Source of the DNA: Rhodoluna sp.
GTDB taxonomy: Bacteria > Actinomycetota > Actinomycetes > Actinomycetales > Microbacteriaceae
Reading direction: 5' to 3'
Assembly: GCA_017984715.1 (NCBI GenBank)
Contig: JAGNYY010000003.1
Span: forward strand, 1-26,147
DNA: 26,147 nucleotides
Both the position numbers and the translations under genes were made by a program. Shown here one piece after another: positions 7,980-17,734 of this stretch (positions within the stretch are counted from its first letter, which is position 1; each line of letters starts with the position of its first letter). The notes beneath the pieces were generated by a model, which did no database searches, was not told where the DNA came from, and saw only the letters and a list, made by a program, of their open reading frames with translations.

Positions 7980-8885
7980 CTAGGCCCGTGAGTGGCGAGG
8001 CTTTAGTTCATCCAGGTCAAGAATGCCGTCGAAAACCAGCTCGGCTGCGCCGCTAAGACCAATATGCTCGCCATCTTCGGCCGCAAACATTCGAACGCCG
8101 AGAACACCGCCCGGAACGGTGACCTTCCACTGGTTAGGCGCGCCCGAGCCCGCCCAGTGACGGGTGGCAAGTGCTGCTGCCACGATTCCGGTGCCGCATG
8201 ACAGAGTCTCCCCTGCGCCACGCTCGTAGACCCGCATTGTGATTGAGCCAACGCCGTTGGTCACCATTGGCTCGGCTGGAACAACAAACTCAATATTTGC
8301 TCCGGCTTCTGGCACCGGGATGATTTCGGGCAACTCGGTGAGGTCCAGGGTGGCCAATTCACGCGGTTCGGCAAGAGCCACCACGACATGAGGATTACCC
8401 ACGTTGATGCCCTGCCCAGGTCGAGGAACATCCAGGTTGTGCGCCTTGACTAGAACTTCACTCTCTAGCTTCCATCGACCTAGGTCGACAACGAACCCCG
8501 CCAGATTGCGCTGAAGATCTTTCACTCCGGCACGCGTACCAATCGAGAGGGTCTCCCCCTCAGGAAGATCAACGAGCCCCTTTTCGGTCAGGTACCTTGC
8601 GAAAACACGGGTACCGTTGCCGCACATTTCGGCGGTTGAACCATCAGCGTTGTAATAATCCATGAACCAGGTTGCACCCGGCTCTTCGGCTAGGGACTCG
8701 GCGCCCTCTGGAAGGCTAGCCGACTTGACCACACGAATCAGACCGTCAGCGCCAATCCCAAAGTGGCGGTCGCAAATCTGGGCAATCTGCTCTGGGCTAA
8801 GCGAGATATCGCCTTCGGCATCGAGGAACAACACAAAGTCGTTGCCGGTGCCATGACCCTTGGTGAATGAAAGCAGATTAGACAT
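7980..8885 (-). CDS. dapF: Diaminopimelate epimerase DapF
   Basis: A 301-residue enzyme converting LL- to meso-diaminopimelate, needed for lysine and for the cell-wall peptide. Both catalytic cysteines are present: Cys88 in EMCGNGTR and Cys230 in [10 protein letters not shown]. The N-terminal GHGTGNDF (10-17) and the ADGLI segment are typical. ATG at 8885; TAGGCT stands exactly six bases before it (8892-8897) and overlaps the miaA stop codon, so dapF probably has its own leaderless promoter besides any read-through from miaB-miaA. Confidence 0.95.
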   Translation of the reverse strand: MSNLLSFTKGHGTGNDFVLFLDAEGDISLSPEQIAQICDRHFGIGADGLIRVVKSASLPEGAESLAEEPGATWFMDYYNADGSTAEMCGNGTRVFARYLTEKGLVDLPEGETLSIGTRAGVKDLQRNLAGFVVDLGRWKLESEVLVKAHNLDVPRPGQGINVGNPHVVVALAEPRELATLDLTELPEIIPVPEAGANIEFVVPAEPMVTNGVGSITMRVYERGAGETLSCGTGIVAAALATRHWAGSGAPNQWKVTVPGGVLGVRMFAAEDGEHIGLSGAAELVFDGILDLDELKPRHSRA

Positions 8886-8891
8886 GACTCA

Positions 8892-8897
8892 AGCCTA
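8892..8897 (-). promoter_or_regulatory. Candidate leaderless -10 element of dapF
   Basis: TAGGCT on the minus strand, six bases before the dapF ATG and overlapping the miaA TAG stop. A TTGACA further upstream is only 14 bases away and is part of miaA coding sequence, so it is probably not the -35 element. Confidence 0.55.
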
Positions 8898-9824
8898 AAG
8901 GCTCAGCCAGCTGTCAACCATAGCGAGTGCCTTGGCCGTAGCTTCCGAGTCTTGGTAATCAAGCCACTGGATGCGCTGATCGCGGCGGAACCAAGACATT
9001 TGGCGTCGCGCATACTTCTGAGTCAGACGCACAGTGTCAGCGATAGCTTCGGCCTCGGTGATCTCACCATCAATTTGCCTCAGCGCCTGGGCATAGCCGA
9101 TAGCCACTGAACTGGTTTTACCCTCACGAATGCCTCGTGACTCGAGCGATCTGACTTCATCGATGAGACCCTGCTGCCACATTTTGTGCACGCGAGTTTC
9201 GAGTCGGGCACGGAGGTCATCCCGATCTCCATTGATGCCGATTTCGAGAACCGGCTGCCAGTCCTCTGGCACATCGGGCAGTGCGGCGGCAAAGGGTTCA
9301 CCGGTTAGAGTCACAATCTCTATTGCACGCACGCTTCGACGGCCATTTTCTGGGATGATTCGACTCGCGGCGATTGGGTCGAGTGCCTGCAAGCGCCGAT
9401 GCATCTCATGCGGCCCAAAATCGATCAGGTCCTGCTCGAGTTTTGCTCTAAGGACTTCGTCACGAGCGGGGAATTCAAACACATTCAACACGGCCGCGAC
9501 GTAAAGCATGGAGCCGCCGACCAGGATTGGCGTGACCCCTCGCGCCTGCAAGTCAAGAATTAGAGGGCGAGCCAGTTGCTGATATTCGGCGGCTGTGGAC
9601 TCATCCGTGATTTCGAGAAAATCAAACAAATGATGCCTGATGCCTTGTTGCTCGGCCAGAGTTAACTTGGCCGTGCCGACATCCATGCCCTTGTAGAACT
9701 GCATCGAGTCGCAGTTGAGAATCTCAGCTCTGCCGCCACTAGCGATGATGTGTTTTGCGATTTCAATGGCCAAGGCAGATTTGCCGGCGCCGGTTGGGCC
9801 AACGACGGCGATTAGCTGGGTCAT
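8895..9824 (-). CDS. miaA: tRNA dimethylallyltransferase MiaA
   Basis: A 309-residue enzyme that attaches a dimethylallyl group to N6 of A37 in tRNAs reading codons that start with U. The P-loop GPTGAGKS is at residues 9-16, and the NCDSMQFYKGMDVGTAK stretch that follows is the family signature around the catalytic Asp. The C-terminal RRQMSWFRRD motif is conserved. The ATG at 9824 shares one base with the miaB stop (TAATG), which suggests coupled translation. A longer frame from 9920 would lie inside miaB and is rejected. Works before MiaB, which adds a methylthio group to the product. Confidence 0.95.
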   Translation of the reverse strand: MTQLIAVVGPTGAGKSALAIEIAKHIIASGGRAEILNCDSMQFYKGMDVGTAKLTLAEQQGIRHHLFDFLEITDESTAAEYQQLARPLILDLQARGVTPILVGGSMLYVAAVLNVFEFPARDEVLRAKLEQDLIDFGPHEMHRRLQALDPIAASRIIPENGRRSVRAIEIVTLTGEPFAAALPDVPEDWQPVLEIGINGDRDDLRARLETRVHKMWQQGLIDEVRSLESRGIREGKTSSVAIGYAQALRQIDGEITEAEAIADTVRLTQKYARRQMSWFRRDQRIQWLDYQDSEATAKALAMVDSWLSL

Positions 9825-11314
9825 TAGTGTGAGTGCGGCTTGCCGAGGCTTGGTAGGCCAAGCGAGACACCGGTCTTTGCACCCGAAACGGCTGATGCTG
9901 CCGGGGTGGGGACGGCGCAACTCGCCGCCTCAGCGCGATCCCAGGCGTCACCCGCGATGGTTCGCCGCAACCCATAGCCGCCATCTGCAATCAGATGATA
10001 TGGTCCGGCTTCAGTGATTGTGGCTGTCACTAAGTCACCAGGACGAGGAGCCAGAGAATCAGCTGGCACTTCAAAGTGGACCAGGCGGTTGTCACGACCT
10101 CGACCGCTCATGCGGTGAGTCGCGTCATCTTTGCGGCCACCGTTGGAAACCAACACCTCGACGGTCTTACCAATAAGGGCCTGGTTTTCCTCCAGCGAAA
10201 TACGGTTCACGAGCGCCAGAAGACGCTCGTAACGCTCTTGCACAACAGCCTTAGGTAACTGGTCTGGCAAGGTTGCCGCTGGAGTCCCAGGGCGCTTGGA
10301 GTATTGGAAGGTGTAGGTCGCACCAAAGCGCGCCGCTTCGACCACACGCATTGTCTCTAGGAAGTCTTCCTCGGTCTCTCCGGGGAAGCCAACGATGAGG
10401 TCGGTGGTGATGGTTGCGTCTGGAATTGCCGCGCGAACACGGTCGAGAATTCCTAGGAATTTGTCGCTGCGGTAGCTTCGGCGCATCTCTTTAAGTATGC
10501 GATCGCTGCCCGACTGTAGAGGCATGTGCAACGTCGGCATGACATTTGCAGTCTCGGCCATGGCCTCGATGACATCATCCGTGAATGCTGCTGGATGTGG
10601 GCTGGTGAAGCGAACCCTTTCAAGGCCTTCAATCTCGCCGCAGGCGCGGAGCAGCTTGGCGAATGCGCCCTTGTCACCGAACTCAACACCGTAAGTGTTC
10701 ACATTCTGGCCGAGGAGGGTGATTTCGATTACCCCTTCAGCAACCAGCGCCTTGATCTCGGCGAGAATCTCGCCAGGGCGGCGGTCCTTCTCCTTACCTC
10801 GAAGGCTTGGCACGATGCAGAAGGTGCAGGTGTTGTTGCAACCAACCGAGATGGAGACCCACGCGGCGTAGGTGGAGTCACGCTTGGTTGGAAGGTCAGA
10901 AGGGAAAGTTTCGAGAGATTCAAGAATCTCAACCTGGGCCTCGTTGTTGTGACGCGCACGTTCAAGCAAGGCGGGTAGGGAACCGATGTTGTGGGTTCCA
11001 AAAACTACATCGACCCAAGGTGCCTTTTTGACAATAGTGTCGCGGTCTTTTTGAGCGAGGCAACCGCCGACTGCAATCTGCAGACCTGGATTAACTTCTT
11101 TGTGCTCCCAAAGCTGGCCTAGATTGCCATAAAGCTTGTTGTCAGCGTTCTCGCGAACGGCGCAGGTATTGAAAACTACAACATCGGCTAAACCATCAAC
11201 AACTGGAACGTAACCAGCACCCTCGAGCAAGCCAGAGAGGCGCTCGGAATCGTGAACGTTCATTTGGCAACCGAAGGTGCGAACCTCATAGCTGCGTTGG
11301 ATAGTTGTAGTCAT
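9824..11314 (-). CDS. miaB: tRNA-2-methylthio-N6-dimethylallyladenosine synthase MiaB
   Basis: A 496-residue radical-SAM methylthiotransferase acting on isopentenyl-A37 of tRNA. The N-terminal cluster cysteines are Cys16, Cys51 and Cys85; the radical-SAM CxxxCxxC is Cys159, Cys163 and Cys166 (GCNNTCTFC). A TRAM RNA-binding domain follows at about 375-445. The last 50 residues are Ala/Pro-rich and extend beyond the usual end of the family. TAAAAT lies nine bases before the ATG at 11314 (11324-11329), overlapping no gene, so a short-leader promoter is possible between recX and miaB. Confidence 0.95.
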   Translation of the reverse strand: MTTTIQRSYEVRTFGCQMNVHDSERLSGLLEGAGYVPVVDGLADVVVFNTCAVRENADNKLYGNLGQLWEHKEVNPGLQIAVGGCLAQKDRDTIVKKAPWVDVVFGTHNIGSLPALLERARHNNEAQVEILESLETFPSDLPTKRDSTYAAWVSISVGCNNTCTFCIVPSLRGKEKDRRPGEILAEIKALVAEGVIEITLLGQNVNTYGVEFGDKGAFAKLLRACGEIEGLERVRFTSPHPAAFTDDVIEAMAETANVMPTLHMPLQSGSDRILKEMRRSYRSDKFLGILDRVRAAIPDATITTDLIVGFPGETEEDFLETMRVVEAARFGATYTFQYSKRPGTPAATLPDQLPKAVVQERYERLLALVNRISLEENQALIGKTVEVLVSNGGRKDDATHRMSGRGRDNRLVHFEVPADSLAPRPGDLVTATITEAGPYHLIADGGYGLRRTIAGDAWDRAEAASCAVPTPAASAVSGAKTGVSLGLPSLGKPHSH

Positions 11315-11342
11315 AACTAGTCGATTTTACGCCTAGGTTGCC

Positions 11343-11939
11343 CTACACGGTTTCGATCTGTGATTCCGCAAACTTTATTGCCGCGAAAACTACCGAAGAT
11401 GGGTAACCTTTTCGGCCAAGATAACCAGCGAGCCGGCGTTCACGCACTTCGCGAGTCAGTGCACTCATCTGTCGAATTCTTCTAGACGCTAGGTCCTTCG
11501 CAGCCTCAAAATCATCCTCAGCGGTAATCGACTCGACCGCGACTTCGATGAACGGTGCTGGCACACCCTTTTCATTGAGCTCACGCTTGATTGCCGACTT
11601 GGAAAGGCCCTTGAAGTTTCGTCGACTGCTCACGATGGTTTCGGCGTAAGCCTGATCATCTATCAGACCAACCTCAGTAAATCGTTCGAGAACGCGCTCG
11701 GCAATCTCGCTCGGAATTTCACGATTCTCAAGAATCTTGCGAAGTTGATGCGTGGACTTTGCGCTGCGGGCTAGCTGATGCAACAAGACATTTCTGGCTC
11801 GTTGTTCAAGACGCTCTGGAGTTGGCGGCTTTTTTTCGCGTTTAGGCTCGTCAACCTCAGACCCTTGTGCCCGAGAAGGCGAAAAGCCTGACGTTCTCTT
11901 TCGAGAACCGCCAGACCTTGCACGTTGTTCAAATGCCAT
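11343..11939 (-). CDS. recX: RecA regulatory protein RecX
   Basis: A 198-residue protein of the RecX family, which binds RecA filaments and limits RecA activity. It is made of repeated three-helix motifs after residue about 45, seen in RARNVLLHQLARSAKSTHQL, EVGLIDDQAYAETIVSSR and LNEKGVPAPFIEVAVESI. The first 45 residues are basic, Gly/Ser/Arg-rich and probably disordered. ATG at 11939, two bases after the recA stop, so recA and recX are one transcript and recX should rise with recA in the SOS response. Confidence 0.92.
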   Translation of the reverse strand: MAFEQRARSGGSRKRTSGFSPSRAQGSEVDEPKREKKPPTPERLEQRARNVLLHQLARSAKSTHQLRKILENREIPSEIAERVLERFTEVGLIDDQAYAETIVSSRRNFKGLSKSAIKRELNEKGVPAPFIEVAVESITAEDDFEAAKDLASRRIRQMSALTREVRERRLAGYLGRKGYPSSVVFAAIKFAESQIETV

Positions 11940-11941
11940 TT

Positions 11942-13024
11942 TTAGCCGGCTTTAGCAGCCTTCGCTGGAGCTTCAACTGCGTTTTCGACCTCAGACTCGT
12001 CGGCTGGGAGGTCTGCAACTGCGCGAGGAACACCAATGCCAAGCTTTGACTTAATTTTCTGTTCGATTTCATCGGCAACTGCACCGTTCTCAATAAGGTA
12101 CTTGCGGGCGTTCTCTTTGCCCTGGCCAAGCTGCTCGCCCTCGTAGGTGTACCAAGCGCCTGATTTCTTTACGATTTCTTTTTCGACACCGAAGTCAATG
12201 AGGCTTCCTTCGCGCGAAATGCCAACGCCGTAAATGATGTCGAATTCGGCCTGCTTGAAAGGTGCAGCCATCTTGTTCTTGACCACCTTGACGCGAGTGC
12301 GGTTACCGACGGCGTCAACACCATCCTTCAGTGTCTCGATGCGTCGGATGTCTAGGCGAACCGATGCATAGAACTTCAACGCCTTACCACCCGCGGTGGT
12401 CTCTGGGCTGCCGAAGAAGACACCAATCTTCTCTCGAAGCTGGTTGATAAAGATCATGGTGGTGCCGGTGTTGTTTAGCGCACCGGTTAGTTTGCGCAGT
12501 GCCTGCGACATAAGGCGAGCCTGAAGACCCACGTGTGAGTCACCCATTTCACCTTCGATTTCGGCACGTGGCACAAGTGCCGCAACAGAGTCGATGACGA
12601 TGATGTCAATCGAACCTGAGCGGATCAGCATGTCGGCGATTTCTAGCGCCTGTTCACCTGTGTCTGGCTGGCTAACGAGCAGAGCGTCGGTGTCGACGCC
12701 GAGCGCCTTTGCGTACTCAGGATCAAGCGCGTGCTCAGCATCAATGAAGGCAGCGATGCCGCCGTTGCGCTGTGCGTTCGCGATTGCGTGCAACGCAACC
12801 GTGGTTTTACCTGAAGACTCTGGACCATAGACCTCAATGATTCGGCCACGAGGCAGGCCGCCGATGCCGAGAGCGACATCTAGTGCAATCGAGCCGGTTG
12901 GGATAACTTCAACAGGTGCGCGGTCGTCTGAACCTAGGCGCATTACTGAACCCTTGCCGAACTGACGGTCGATCTGAGCTAGAGCTGTGTCTAGTGCTTT
13001 TTCGCGGTCTGATGGTGATGGCAT
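11942..13024 (-). CDS. recA: Recombinase RecA
   Basis: A 360-residue RecA recombinase that forms filaments on single-stranded DNA, drives strand exchange and triggers LexA self-cleavage. The Walker A box is GPESSGKT (67-74); the DNA-binding loops appear around [14 protein letters not shown] (L1) and the [20 protein letters not shown] stretch (L2). No intein is present, unlike some mycobacterial RecAs. The C-terminal tail is acidic then Ala-rich. ATG at 13024; the leader is long and holds a LexA box at 13149-13162. Confidence 0.98.
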   Translation of the reverse strand: MPSPSDREKALDTALAQIDRQFGKGSVMRLGSDDRAPVEVIPTGSIALDVALGIGGLPRGRIIEVYGPESSGKTTVALHAIANAQRNGGIAAFIDAEHALDPEYAKALGVDTDALLVSQPDTGEQALEIADMLIRSGSIDIIVIDSVAALVPRAEIEGEMGDSHVGLQARLMSQALRKLTGALNNTGTTMIFINQLREKIGVFFGSPETTAGGKALKFYASVRLDIRRIETLKDGVDAVGNRTRVKVVKNKMAAPFKQAEFDIIYGVGISREGSLIDFGVEKEIVKKSGAWYTYEGEQLGQGKENARKYLIENGAVADEIEQKIKSKLGIGVPRAVADLPADESEVENAVEAPAKAAKAG

Positions 13025-13197
13025 CTTGTGTCTCGTCTTTCTTTTTATGTTGCTTTGACACTAGGAACAGGCACAGACATTTTGTTTTGCACCGGCAAAG
13101 TTGTTGAAAACTCTTCGAAAACTTCGTTGTTAGTAGATTAGCAATATTCGAACAAGATTTCGATACTTAATTTATTCGGCGTGTCGAAAATTCGAAA
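13025..13197 (-). promoter_or_regulatory. recA upstream region with promoter and LexA box
   Basis: This 173-base gap between DUF3046 and recA carries on the minus strand a possible -35 TTGTTC (13150-13155) and a poor -10 TAACAA (13127-13132) 17 bases apart. The -35 lies inside the LexA box. The leader would be about 95 bases, AT-rich, with a weak AGACGAG near the start codon. A short frame ([11 protein letters not shown], 13045-13080) is present but has no ribosome site. Confidence 0.5.
13149..13162. promoter_or_regulatory. LexA (SOS) box of recA
   Basis: CGAACAAGATTTCG matches CGAAC-N4-GTTCG at nine of ten specified positions. It overlaps the likely -35 region of recA. Together with the box at 4930-4943 it puts recA-recX and the LysM gene under the same repressor. 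Confidence 0.82.
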
Positions 13198-13422
13198 CTA
13201 TTTCTTTTGCTTGGCTTTGTTTATTCCATGCCAACGTGACTTAGGAACTCCGCTTTGGCGGCAAATGGCCAGCCAAACATCCTTGGGGTCTTGACCGGAA
13301 GCAATCAGCTGCTCCCCCGACTGGTCACCATGTTCGGTGAGCACGAGGTCTTTTGCGATAACTTCTGCATAGCCTGGCCCGAACTCATCATTCATGAGTT
13401 CGCGAAATTCGCTTAGACGCAA
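13198..13422 (-). CDS. DUF3046 family protein
   Basis: A 74-residue protein of the DUF3046 family, small actinobacterial proteins almost always found beside recA. The family hallmark MRLSEFRELMNDEFGPGYA is at the N-terminus, followed by VWLAICRQSGVP. Function unknown. The start is TTG at 13422, since that is where the conserved MRL begins; there is only a weak AGG nearby, so expression may be low or coupled to clgR, 21 bases upstream. The C-terminal end is Lys-rich. Confidence 0.85.
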   Translation of the reverse strand: MRLSEFRELMNDEFGPGYAEVIAKDLVLTEHGDQSGEQLIASGQDPKDVWLAICRQSGVPKSRWHGINKAKQKK

Positions 13423-13443
13423 AGTAAGCCTGAAGGTTATTGG

Positions 13444-13764
13444 TTAGAAGTTTGCGAAAGATTCGCTGTTGGTCGACTTGTTGAAGTCGGCATAGAACTC
13501 TGCCGGGATGGTGTCTGGGATGACAACGCCCTCGAGAGCGGCGAGACGATCGCTAACCTGACGCATGATCACTGAAATCGGCACTTCGAGCGCATCGGCG
13601 ACTGACGCGAGGATCTCGGAAGATGCCTCTTTCTGACCGCGCTCGACTTCGCTTAGATAACCAAGGGCCACGCTGGCCTTGCCAGCAACCTGACGAAGGG
13701 TTCGACCCTTCTGAAGGCGGAAGTCCCTGAGAACGTCACCGATTTCTTGACGAACTAAAACCAT
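13444..13764 (-). CDS. clgR: ClgR-like XRE-family transcription regulator
   Basis: A 106-residue regulator with a helix-turn-helix of the XRE type (about 9-65: GRTLRQVAGKASVALGYLSEVERG). The MVLVRQEIGDVLRDFR start and the cinA-pgsA neighbourhood match ClgR, which activates clp protease genes and its own operon in Streptomyces, Corynebacterium and Mycobacterium. I chose the ATG at 13764 because it aligns with known ClgR starts and has GGAGG (13770-13774) five bases away; two ATGs further up (13776, 13785) are possible but would use up that ribosome site. The C-terminus (SESFANF) lacks the Ala-rich degradation tail of some ClgRs. Confidence 0.82.
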   Translation of the reverse strand: MVLVRQEIGDVLRDFRLQKGRTLRQVAGKASVALGYLSEVERGQKEASSEILASVADALEVPISVIMRQVSDRLAALEGVVIPDTIPAEFYADFNKSTNSESFANF

Positions 13765-13792
13765 TGGAGCCTCCATTCTTTGCACCTGTTGT

Positions 13793-13880
13793 AGATAACA
13801 TACCCGTTACCTGAGACAAACGATAACTCGCGCTACTGAAAGTTGCCTGAGAGTCTCTGCAAAGATAACCAAACCGTTAT
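13793..13880. repeat. Repeated ATAAC-N6-GTTA element upstream of clgR
   Basis: Two 17-base near-copies start with AGATAAC and end with CCGTTA, at 13793-13809 and 13863-13879; 15 of 17 bases agree. Each contains a dyad: ATAAC-N6-GTTAC (13795-13810) and ATAAC-N6-GTTAT (13865-13880, perfect five-base arms). They are 70 bases apart. A single GATAAC half-site lies between (13822-13827). The right copy overlaps the cinA stop codon. Position and symmetry fit an operator for a dimeric regulator, most simply ClgR itself; this is inference. Confidence 0.6.
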
Positions 13881-14380
13881 TGGAAATGTTCCCAGAGCAC
13901 GCGAAGCGCAGCTGTAACTGCAGCTGACCGGATTTCGCCTCTAGCGCCTGCGAACTCGAGCGGATAAACAAAGTCGCCGGTTGGCCCTGAGATGCCAATA
14001 AACACAGTTCCAGCTGGCTTGCCATCCTGGGGTTCTGGGCCGGCTACCCCAGTGGTTGCGACCCCGATAACCTTTGATTCATCAATCCCAGCCTTGTTAG
14101 CCAGCTTGAAGCGAATTCCGGTTGCCATTTGGGCGACAACCTCTGCGTCCACGGCACCCTGCTCTTGCAGAAGCGGGCGGGAAACACCGAGCAACTGGTG
14201 CTTTAGTTCGGTTTGGTAGGCAACGATTGAGCCCAGCAAGACTTTCGAAGCACCTGGCACGTCGACAAAAGCGGAGGTCAGCAGGCCGCCGGTAAGCGAT
14301 TCGGCAACGGCTAGGTGTAACCCTTGTCGAGCCAGCGCCGCGAGCAGCGCAGCAGCGTTAGGTTCGGTTGAATTAGCCAC
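13877..14380 (-). CDS. CinA C-terminal domain protein (nicotinamide-nucleotide amidase type)
   Basis: A 167-residue protein matching the stand-alone C-terminal domain of CinA (PncC in E. coli), which deamidates nicotinamide mononucleotide. The conserved segments are AESLTGGLL (about 27-35), VDVPGASKV and VATTGVAGPEPQDGKPAGTV. The N-terminal CinA domain found in full-length proteins is absent. I chose GTG at 14380, which overlaps the pgsA stop by eight bases and gives the usual N-terminus; an ATG at 14404 would add eight residues inside pgsA. Neither has a strong ribosome site. Middle gene of pgsA-cinA-clgR. Confidence 0.85.
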   Translation of the reverse strand: MANSTEPNAAALLAALARQGLHLAVAESLTGGLLTSAFVDVPGASKVLLGSIVAYQTELKHQLLGVSRPLLQEQGAVDAEVVAQMATGIRFKLANKAGIDESKVIGVATTGVAGPEPQDGKPAGTVFIGISGPTGDFVYPLEFAGARGEIRSAAVTAALRVLWEHFQ

Positions 14381-14957
14381 GTGCCCGTACCGCTGCGGCA
14401 ACATACTGAAGACCCGAGTAAACGGTCAAAATAACCGAGGTCAGCACTAAACCGTCTTCGAACAGGAAGTACCACTCGAACGGGAACCAGGCGGTTAGTG
14501 GGGACACCACAAAACCAACCATGACGCCCTGGAAAATGGTTTTCAACTTGCCGCCCGAGGACGCCGCGATTACCTTCTGATTGACCACCACAAGCCGATA
14601 AGCGGTGATTCCTAGTTCACGAACCAATATCACAATGGTCACCCACCAGGCGATTTCCCCCAGGATAGACAAGGTCACCAGTGCGCCGCCCAGCAGGGCT
14701 TTGTCGGCGATGGGATCTAGCAGCTTTCCAAGATCAGTAACGATGCCTCGCTTGCGAGCAATGGCCCCATCGACACCGTCGCTGGCCATGATGATTATGA
14801 AAATCAACACCGAAACCCAACGCATCGGCGACTCATCGTTTGAAATGCTCACCAAACTCCAAATGAAGAATGGAACCGCAAGGATTCGGGCCGCGGTGAT
14901 CGCATTTGGCAGATTCCAAGGTTTACTGGTCGCTGTGGTCTTCAACATGTTGCTCAT
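14373..14957 (-). CDS. pgsA: CDP-diacylglycerol-glycerol-3-phosphate phosphatidyltransferase PgsA
   Basis: A 194-residue membrane enzyme that makes phosphatidylglycerol phosphate from CDP-diacylglycerol. The CDP-alcohol phosphotransferase signature D-G-x2-A-R-x8-G-x3-D-x3-D is complete (Asp63 to Asp85), with an extra Asp60 in ASDGVDG. About five or six hydrophobic helices follow the pattern of the family. The ATG at 14957 shares one base with the ftsK stop (TAATG), so translation is probably coupled. A paralogue or cardiolipin-type substrate cannot be ruled out from sequence alone. Confidence 0.9.
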   Translation of the reverse strand: MSNMLKTTATSKPWNLPNAITAARILAVPFFIWSLVSISNDESPMRWVSVLIFIIIMASDGVDGAIARKRGIVTDLGKLLDPIADKALLGGALVTLSILGEIAWWVTIVILVRELGITAYRLVVVNQKVIAASSGGKLKTIFQGVMVGFVVSPLTAWFPFEWYFLFEDGLVLTSVILTVYSGLQYVAAAVRARG

Positions 14958-17671
14958 TAGTTGCGTCCTGTCAGCTGCCAAGCATCTTCATCGCCATCAT
15001 CCTCATCGCCCGTGATGATTGAGCGGTCAACTTGAGCACGCGGCACGAACTCCTCGAAACTACCGGCGGCAAGGTTGCTGTCGGCTGGTTGGTCATCCAA
15101 GTCGTCGATTACTGAGGCTGCGTTTTGAACTGCAGGAGTGGCGCTTGCCCCAGGTTCACCTCTGAGCTGGGCGAGAACTGTGCCTAGGTCCTCAGGCTTC
15201 ACCAGAACGTCACGGGCTTTAGAGCCCTCGCTCGGGCCAACAATTTGGCGAGATTCCATGAGGTCCATTAGGCGACCGGCCTTGGCGAAACCGACGCGCA
15301 GCTTTCGCTGGAGCATTGACGTGGAACCAAACTGAGAGTTGATTACGAGCTCGGCTGCCTGAAGAAGAACCTCGAGATCGTCGCCGATGTCGGCGTCAAC
15401 CATCTTCTGAACTGCCACCTCTTCGACATCGGCGCGGTATTCCGGCTCCATTTGCGCCTTCACGTGCTCGACAATCTTGTGAAGTTCGCTTTCGGCCAAC
15501 CAAGCACCCTGAACACGAATTGGCTTGTTGGTTCCCATTGGAGAGAACAAGGCGTCTCCCTGACCGATCAGCTTCTCGGCTCCAGGTTGGTCCAGGATGA
15601 CTCGCGAGTCGGTGACCGAGGTCACCGAGAATGCGAGACGAGAGGGCACGTTGGCCTTGATAAGACCCGTAACCACGTCAACCGATGGTCGCTGGGTGGC
15701 GAGAATTAGGTGAATTCCAGATGCGCGAGCAAGCTGCGTGATTCGGACGATCGAATCTTCAACATCACGAGGCGCAACAATCATCAAGTCGGCAAGTTCG
15801 TCTACGACCACCAGCAGGTATGGGTATGGCTGCAAAATGCGCTTGCTGCCCTCCGGAACCTTTACCTCGCCGGCAACAATTGCGCGGTTGAAGTCATCGA
15901 TGTGCTTGAACCCAAAGCTGGCCAAGTCGTCGTAACGCATGTCCATTTCTTTGACTACCCACTGAAGCGCTTCGGCTGCCTTCTTGGCATTAGTGATGAT
16001 TGGCGTGATCAGGTGAGGAACGCCCTGATACGCAGCCAACTCGACGCGCTTAGGGTCAATCAGAACCATGCGAACCTCGGCTGGCTTGGCTCGCATCAAG
16101 ATTGAGGTGATCATCGAGTTCACAAAGCTCGACTTACCTGCTCCGGTTGCTCCCGCAACCAACAGGTGAGGCATCTTGGCCAGGTTGGCAACCACGAAGC
16201 CGCCTTCGACATCCTTGCCGACACCGATAGTCATCGGATGCAGGCTCTTGGTTGCCACCTCAGATCGAAGCACATCACCCAGCGAAACGGTCTCGCGGTC
16301 GATGTTGGGAATCTCAATGCCGATGAGCGATTTGCCTGGAATCGGAGCAAGGATGCGAACCTCGTTGCTGGCCACAGCATAGGAAATGTTGCTGGCCAAT
16401 CGAGTCACGGCCTCGACCTTGACGCCTGGCGCAAGTTCTACTTCGTAGCGGGTAACTGTTGGTCCACGAGAGAAACCGACCACAGCCGCTTCAACGCCAA
16501 ACTCTTTGAAAACGTTGGTGATGGCGACCACAATCTGCTCATTCGCAGCCGACTTGGCCTTCGGAGGAGTGCCTGGCGCTAGGAAGTTCGCAGGGGGCAA
16601 AACGTATGGTCTGCGGGTTGGAATAGGAATTGACTGTGTATCAGCCGATTTTCCGACGGTCGCCCCCGTTGATGCAGTGGCAGCGGGAGGTGCGACAAAT
16701 ACCGGCGCGGCAGGGATGTTGATTGGCTCTGTGGTCGCATCGGCAGTGTCTACCGAAGGGACATTTGGTTCAACTGGATCACCAAATAGTGTGTCAAGGA
16801 CGTCGTCGTCGGCTTCGCCACCAAACATAGCCTGAGTGGTTGCAATCGGGGTGTCGAATGCCGGCTCATCGCCATTCTTGCCTTTGCGCCACCAAGGGAC
16901 CTTGGTTCCGTCGAATGCATCTAGCACTTCATCCTGGACGGGCTCGACCTTAGGCTTCTCGCCGCTGGCTCCAAACAGGTAGGCGCTGAGCTGACGAAAA
17001 CGTTCACCGATGCGGTTCGGCGTGGTCTTGGTGAGGATCAGCAGGGAACCAAAAGCGAACACCAGCATCACGAGCGCAGAGGCCCAGACATTGAAAGGAG
17101 CGCCTCCTAGGGTATTCAAGAAGGCAACCGAGACCAGCCAACCAAAGACACCGCCGGCATAGGCAAGCGCCCATTCACCGTCGGATGGCTGTGGCGGCTT
17201 GGCGGCGAAAACATGGAAGAAACCGCTGATGGAAACCAAGAGCAAGAAAAGACCGATGCCAATTCGCCCGTTGTTGCGCGTTGACGACGGGTTGCGCATT
17301 AGGTAGATGGCGAAGATCACCAAGACCACTGGCAGGGCGTAAGAGACTCGACCGAACAGCAGGCCAAACGTGACAACGTTGAGGCCCATGGCAGTTGCAT
17401 CTTTGGCGAGGAACCAGGTGAAAACTGCACCGGCAACGCCAAGGATAAACAAGAAGAATGGCAGGCCATCGCGCCGGTCTTCCCTGGCGATTTTGTCTGG
17501 GCTGAGTGCGCGGGCACCTGCCCCGACCACGTGAGCTAGACCCATGTAAATAGCAACCAAAATACGGACAAAACCATTGGCATTGGAAGAAGCCGCCGGT
17601 TGGCGCGCGGGTTGACGCGAGCCGCTAGTTGCAGGCTTGCGCTTGGGTGCTGGTTTTCGTGGTGTAGCCAT
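14957..17671 (-). CDS. ftsK: DNA translocase FtsK
   Basis: A 904-residue septal DNA pump. The order is: a basic N-terminus, four or five membrane helices (about 73-215), an acidic and Pro/Ala-rich linker (about 235-370), the FtsK/SpoIIIE motor with Walker A GATGAGKS (507-514) and a Walker [11 protein letters not shown], and a C-terminal winged-helix gamma domain (about 770-835, [21 protein letters not shown]) that reads KOPS-like DNA marks. It helps clear and segregate chromosome ends at division. TAGTTT stands exactly six bases before the ATG (17678-17683), consistent with a leaderless mRNA. Confidence 0.96.
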   Translation of the reverse strand: MATPRKPAPKRKPATSGSRQPARQPAASSNANGFVRILVAIYMGLAHVVGAGARALSPDKIAREDRRDGLPFFLFILGVAGAVFTWFLAKDATAMGLNVVTFGLLFGRVSYALPVVLVIFAIYLMRNPSSTRNNGRIGIGLFLLLVSISGFFHVFAAKPPQPSDGEWALAYAGGVFGWLVSVAFLNTLGGAPFNVWASALVMLVFAFGSLLILTKTTPNRIGERFRQLSAYLFGASGEKPKVEPVQDEVLDAFDGTKVPWWRKGKNGDEPAFDTPIATTQAMFGGEADDDVLDTLFGDPVEPNVPSVDTADATTEPINIPAAPVFVAPPAATASTGATVGKSADTQSIPIPTRRPYVLPPANFLAPGTPPKAKSAANEQIVVAITNVFKEFGVEAAVVGFSRGPTVTRYEVELAPGVKVEAVTRLASNISYAVASNEVRILAPIPGKSLIGIEIPNIDRETVSLGDVLRSEVATKSLHPMTIGVGKDVEGGFVVANLAKMPHLLVAGATGAGKSSFVNSMITSILMRAKPAEVRMVLIDPKRVELAAYQGVPHLITPIITNAKKAAEALQWVVKEMDMRYDDLASFGFKHIDDFNRAIVAGEVKVPEGSKRILQPYPYLLVVVDELADLMIVAPRDVEDSIVRITQLARASGIHLILATQRPSVDVVTGLIKANVPSRLAFSVTSVTDSRVILDQPGAEKLIGQGDALFSPMGTNKPIRVQGAWLAESELHKIVEHVKAQMEPEYRADVEEVAVQKMVDADIGDDLEVLLQAAELVINSQFGSTSMLQRKLRVGFAKAGRLMDLMESRQIVGPSEGSKARDVLVKPEDLGTVLAQLRGEPGASATPAVQNAASVIDDLDDQPADSNLAAGSFEEFVPRAQVDRSIITGDEDDGDEDAWQLTGRN

Positions 17672-17677
17672 GCCTCA

Positions 17678-17683
17678 AAACTA
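17678..17683 (-). promoter_or_regulatory. Candidate leaderless -10 element of ftsK
   Basis: TAGTTT on the minus strand, six bases before the ftsK ATG. The intervening bases include GAGG, but it is too near the ATG to serve as a normal ribosome site. No clear -35 hexamer. Confidence 0.5.
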
Positions 17684-17734
17684 ACAGCGACCTGAGACAG
17701 AACCGCGAAGGCACGAGGCAATCAGCCTTAGAAA

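Noticed and set aside
8914..8919. TTGACA upstream of dapF as a -35 element
   Set aside because: Only 14 bases separate it from the TAGGCT, too few for normal sigma-70 spacing, and it encodes the end of MiaA.
13045..13080. An 11-codon frame ([11 protein letters not shown]) in the recA leader
   Set aside because: No ribosome site, no -10 element at leaderless distance and no regulatory codon run; probably chance.
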